From Leishmania martiniquensis (lineage: Eukaryota > Euglenozoa > Kinetoplastea > Trypanosomatida > Trypanosomatidae): a DNA stretch of 64,000 nt. This document shows positions 61,301 through 64,000 of the stretch, one piece after another (position 1 is the stretch's first letter; the number at the start of each line of letters is the position of its first letter). Position numbers and translations under genes: made by a program. Below the pieces are notes generated by a model. The model did not search any database. It was not told where the DNA came from and worked only from the letters and a program-made list of their open reading frames with translations. The DNA is taken from the NCBI RefSeq assembly GCF_017916325.1, contig NC_090171.1:264501-328500 (forward strand). The letters are read 5' to 3'.

Positions 61301-64000
61301 CCTCGCCGCGCTGCGGCAGCGGGCGCGATGATTTTCTGTCATCGACGGCTCTCGGTGCCACGCGCCCAATGAGCTCTAGCGAGTCTCGCGTGATGCCACC
61401 TGTGCGTGCGCGCCCCACCAGCGTGGACTTCAACCAGTTCAGCAACAAACTGGGCGTCGACCGCCATGCCTCGCTGCTGGATCGCTACGTGAAGATTGAG
61501 GATCAAAACTATTTTGACGACTACGTCAAAGTGCTTCCGCTTCAGCGGGACGAGATGTGGGCACCGGATGAGGCGACGGCGGACAGCGAAATGGGCGCCG
61601 ACTCTATGGTGCTTCTGCTTCTCCACGTGCTCAAGTGCGACCACTTGTCACCTGACGTGATGCAGCGGTGCAGGCGGCCCATTGTGAAGGCGACATTGGG
61701 GCAGCGCGCCCTTGTGAGGACCTCGGTCATGGAGAACTGCACGTCACCGTGCTGGGCCATCGAGCACTCGTCGTTCATTAGTTTTGTACGGCGTGGGAAT
61801 GAGATCATCTTCTCTGTCTGCGACGCGGATGATGAGAGCCGTATCGTGTACCAGACGTCCTTGTCGACGGCGAGTATACACGAAAACGGTGGGGTAGGTC
61901 AGCGTGCCATGACGCTGAGAGAGCTTTCCGTGACGGGTTTCCCCATTAGCGCAGATCTGGACTCTGACCTGAATAGCAGCGAGGCTGGTGGGAGGGGCGA
62001 GAAGGGCGCGATGAAGCCGCACATGACCGTCACCATGCTGGCTGTGACCGCTTCCAAGTACAAGGTGCTGCGGCAGTACTTCGAAACGAGAGAGAAGTCG
62101 CCTGCAGGCTCTTCCGGCCTGTCGGAGAGTGCGACGCTGTTCCTGCAGGTGATGTCCGTGGAGGGCCTCAGGCACCGCATCGAGGCCGGCATCACGGTGT
62201 CCCTCTACAACGGCGGCACAACGAGGACATTGCTGGAAACCGACCGTGTGAGGCCGAAGACACGAAGCCCCGCCTGGCCAGGGGAAAAAAGCTTTGCCAT
62301 AATCTCCAGTGACGGTGGCGTCCTGACCTTTGACCTGTGCCACAAAGATTCCGTCATCGCTTCTGCTGAGGCAACGGTAGACGAGCTTATCTTTGGTGGC
62401 ATTGGACTAAGGCGTTTGCCGCTTCTACAGGCGCAGACGGGCAGACTGGTGATTGGCAGCCTTGTGGTGAGTGTCCTGGGCGCGAGAATGAAGGATGGCT
62501 TTGAGAATCGCAGCCGCGACTGGGTCACGCACCTCGCTGTGGAGGAGCTTTCGCTCGCGAGGGAGGGCTTCTCCATCACCCCTGATCCGTTCATCGTGCT
62601 CCGTGACGGCACCGGGGCAGAGAAGATGCGCACACCGCTCGTCTTCAGCGCCTTTGAGGCATCGTGGACAATGTCCGAGGCCAGCTGCTTGTTGCGGTGC
62701 CCGCGTCTGTGCGGCAGCACAGTGTCCTACCAGTTGGAGGTGTGCGACAGCGACGAGAAGGAGGTGGTTGGTTGCGCGACCATCACGCTCAGCGATCGCG
62801 GCCTCGGGCCGGGCCATCGGCACAGTATCTCCCTCAGCCCACCTGGACGCGGTGTAGTGCGCCTGCGCAGCCTTTGTCTTCCTGTTTTTGAGCTACCCGC
62901 GCGCGGTGCTGCCTATAAGGCCTCCATGACCGTCGCTGCTCTAGGTCCGCCGTCCTCCTCTCATCCGCCGCTCTCCGAGCATGCAACGCTCCTCCTGCTG
63001 CACGTGAGCGGGTGCACCGAACTGCCCGGCGGTGCGACAGCGGAGCTTCAAACAGATGCGATTGGCACGTTTTCTGTTGACTCCGTGCCGTACCTGCGCA
63101 CTTCTCTACAGGAAGCGACCACAAAGCCGAGGTGGCCCTTCTCCAAGGCGAGCGTGCTGCTGCGGATCCCGTCACCGCACGAAGGCGGCAACAAGGCTGC
63201 TGTGCAGGTCGACCATCAGCAGCCAGAGCGCCCTCACCAGTGTCTCTTCGCGGTCTACGACGGGGTCGTGGATAACATCAGTCTCATCGGCCAAGTCGCC
63301 GTCCCGCTTCCCCAACTGCTCAACACCGCTCTCCACAGGTACCCTCTTTTTCCGCGGTGCAAGCATTTATACGGGAGCGCTAAAGGCACGCAGCCGTCCC
63401 TCAACGCAACGACGCGTGCACGCGTGGCGGCCGACAGAACGGTGGGCTACATACAGGTCTTTACGCTGCTTGGCTCACTCGACCGCCCGGCACGCACGAC
63501 AGCAGAGCAAGGGGCGGATGTGCCGCTGACGTCGATGTCCGTCGGAGCTGATACGCCGTCAGCGCACCTACCATACTGTAATCCAGAGGGCACCGACGGC
63601 GCGGCTCTGGACGCCGACGTGAGCGCCTCCCGGAAGTCCTCTGCCCTCGCACCAACGGTGGTGCTTAGTGTCAGTAGCATCTGCGACATCCTGCCGAGCG
63701 CCTCCGACAAGTATGTTCGTCTCGTCGTACGCCACGGCCCCCACGTTCTCCTGTCGGTGGAGCGGGAGATAGGGTCACTGAGCCATGCCGAGTGGGGCCC
63801 AACCGACGCGTGCGCTGCGGTGCCCTGCGGGGAGATTCCGAGGGATGGAGCACTCGTGGTGGAGCTGACGGCAGTGAATGTGGTGGAGGGGGGCGTCGAG
63901 GCAGAGGGCATCTCCCCCACGGCTGCTGCCTCAGGAGCGGAGGTTTCCGCGAATGGTGATGCTCGACGTCGCAGCGTCAGGACCGGAAGCGACTCTGCCG
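58396..64000 (+). CDS. Giant protein with cyclic-nucleotide-binding domains and repeated C2-like domains (3' end outside window)
   Basis: At least 1868 residues; the frame is open to the right edge. ATG 58396 is the first in frame, because a TGA lies two codons upstream (58390). After a basic Ser-rich N-terminus, a degenerate cyclic-nucleotide-binding (CNB) fold spans about 165-298. A clear CNB domain spans about 332-448 (VLSVGDVLFEEGDYCPYIYV; then VGEESVLFHDRRNCS), and another about 469-612 with GDFFGEL at 568-574. In the second, the phosphate-binding cassette keeps Glu and a following Arg; in the third, no Arg is obvious. A linker follows (about 613-1060). Then come up to five beta-rich C2-like segments, starting near 1069, 1246, 1368, 1527 and 1754 (for example LFLQVMSVEGL; LLLLHVSGCTEL; VVLSVSSICDIL). 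Acidic Ca-binding residues are sparse. A scaffold or membrane-associated signalling protein is plausible; ligand binding is unproven. Confidence 0.9.
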   Translation, partial: MPTSSQVYDPASAPAHRSSAAKLGPPPRASSTAPPLPKRFPGHVHHHLPNGTASRRSTGMHHVKPMRRDSSIGATSTNPRLRCGSVIDAAAQRSSLGPRASIDFASDEGQDAICRLRRLFLPVVMRVVLRCRRCMRWKNGRPPRRYTPESVVAAIMSSKSQLAECPQRMLESLAEGAMFRSFAPKEIVVYANEPHVSCGIVVLLYGELEERRQEPGGRKSRTVSGGASRAICTQARRLHKAMSVLCLMSVMCEDRATSFLATRDDEEADVAIIPSRWFWEITYRMTHTSLHVADAIGRNLRDVVLPHRRDMLLADYFPTSAVLLRSWMWSLLTPSDRVKLSRAMEVRVLSVGDVLFEEGDYCPYIYVVRRGALIAIVKGEALAVVEAGAAVGEESVLFHDRRNCSLLAATVCELYALHVRHLLHRFLKYPERAQRIIAAAMERQARWMEEGRTRDVFGLVSILSGVPCLGHTTDAMREEIARCATVLHLPQGHTLTSTCTPCTFFCVIGRGSVTLKSAIKTATVAELSSSSNGTARGVESPVAGRWDSLGKQTPSLPSEVRREARSAGDFFGELCLKPHLWPYAVVCDSTVSVWKFEREAVLRVLEKYRADAQAIEVCRQGISLYRAQRGESSIVECFDAPVTPNASANGWHSRASSQRSRAQSTDLTMTPSKARSNSACSHTSRRPSLSQQLVAERYLRGAATEGLSPPGGRGVGVDWTPEQWTTYAITRLQEGLCGEKEKGYTPAPTRDLREVDKEVEKTLNEKVLRLVAVQLETPASPADCDISGDAGELQTIIVEQLFLIETEKQPRFLRQVKDSNVRLVTDDDGTQATGPQDDSVGEASIMDTMHNAEAPVAVSEVMQLEEIGVSPLAGSEFMLKRAKPSSSVRDSAEAANILNVHHVDDVLDGEATAGAPTGWPVLSASLGRTRRSTSLGATGEASGAFAASLNPRASLSRSHFVRPPSGMPPSPRCGSGRDDFLSSTALGATRPMSSSESRVMPPVRARPTSVDFNQFSNKLGVDRHASLLDRYVKIEDQNYFDDYVKVLPLQRDEMWAPDEATADSEMGADSMVLLLLHVLKCDHLSPDVMQRCRRPIVKATLGQRALVRTSVMENCTSPCWAIEHSSFISFVRRGNEIIFSVCDADDESRIVYQTSLSTASIHENGGVGQRAMTLRELSVTGFPISADLDSDLNSSEAGGRGEKGAMKPHMTVTMLAVTASKYKVLRQYFETREKSPAGSSGLSESATLFLQVMSVEGLRHRIEAGITVSLYNGGTTRTLLETDRVRPKTRSPAWPGEKSFAIISSDGGVLTFDLCHKDSVIASAEATVDELIFGGIGLRRLPLLQAQTGRLVIGSLVVSVLGARMKDGFENRSRDWVTHLAVEELSLAREGFSITPDPFIVLRDGTGAEKMRTPLVFSAFEASWTMSEASCLLRCPRLCGSTVSYQLEVCDSDEKEVVGCATITLSDRGLGPGHRHSISLSPPGRGVVRLRSLCLPVFELPARGAAYKASMTVAALGPPSSSHPPLSEHATLLLLHVSGCTELPGGATAELQTDAIGTFSVDSVPYLRTSLQEATTKPRWPFSKASVLLRIPSPHEGGNKAAVQVDHQQPERPHQCLFAVYDGVVDNISLIGQVAVPLPQLLNTALHRYPLFPRCKHLYGSAKGTQPSLNATTRARVAADRTVGYIQVFTLLGSLDRPARTTAEQGADVPLTSMSVGADTPSAHLPYCNPEGTDGAALDADVSASRKSSALAPTVVLSVSSICDILPSASDKYVRLVVRHGPHVLLSVEREIGSLSHAEWGPTDACAAVPCGEIPRDGALVVELTAVNVVEGGVEAEGISPTAAASGAEVSANGDARRRSVRTGSDSA

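Overview
The window looks like nuclear DNA of a trypanosomatid, most likely in the Leishmania/Leptomonas/Crithidia group. All nine convincing protein genes lie on the + strand, have no introns, are GC-rich at third positions, and are separated by 0.8-2.8 kb gaps. Each gap carries long pyrimidine tracts followed by AG, the signature of spliced-leader trans-splicing and polycistronic transcription. Several products are typical trypanosomatid families: an inactive calpain-like protein, a flagellar ARL13 with a docking domain, and a TPR-J protein. The species cannot be decided from sequence reading alone.

Positions 1 to about 26.1 kb are essentially free of protein genes. The flanks (1-11.7 kb and 20.2-26.1 kb) are long T/C-rich stretches on the + strand broken by short purine-rich islands. 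Between them lies a tandem array with three copies of a 1.1 kb unit (A, 11723-15064) followed by two copies of a 2573 bp unit (B, 15065-20210). Copies are nearly identical. Each A unit holds a well-formed candidate C/D-box snoRNA (C, D', C', D and a 6-bp terminal stem). Its D-box guide can pair over 13 nt (one G.U) with a universally conserved stretch of large-subunit rRNA. I therefore read the A array as a C/D snoRNA cluster, the best candidate for an undescribed functional element here. The B units remain unexplained.

From 26.1 kb to the end, one directional gene series runs: Ubl/XPC-binding-like protein (26108), TPR and J-domain co-chaperone (32728), acidic-tailed protein of unknown function (37853), catalytically dead calpain-like protein (40974), basic coiled-coil protein (46926), TFIIH subunit TFB2/p52 (49436), armadillo-like protein with a basic hydrophobic N-terminus (52158), ARL13 with an RIIa/DPY30-type docking domain (54700), and a very large protein with cyclic-nucleotide-binding and repeated C2-like domains (58396) that runs off the right edge. 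As is usual in trypanosomatids, neighbours need not share a pathway. ARL13 is a flagellar protein, TFB2 serves RNA polymerase II transcription and DNA repair, and the J protein and Ubl protein belong to protein quality control.

Most apparent open frames in the pyrimidine-rich and GC-rich repeats are artefacts, because pyrimidine-rich or very GC-rich DNA contains few stop codons.
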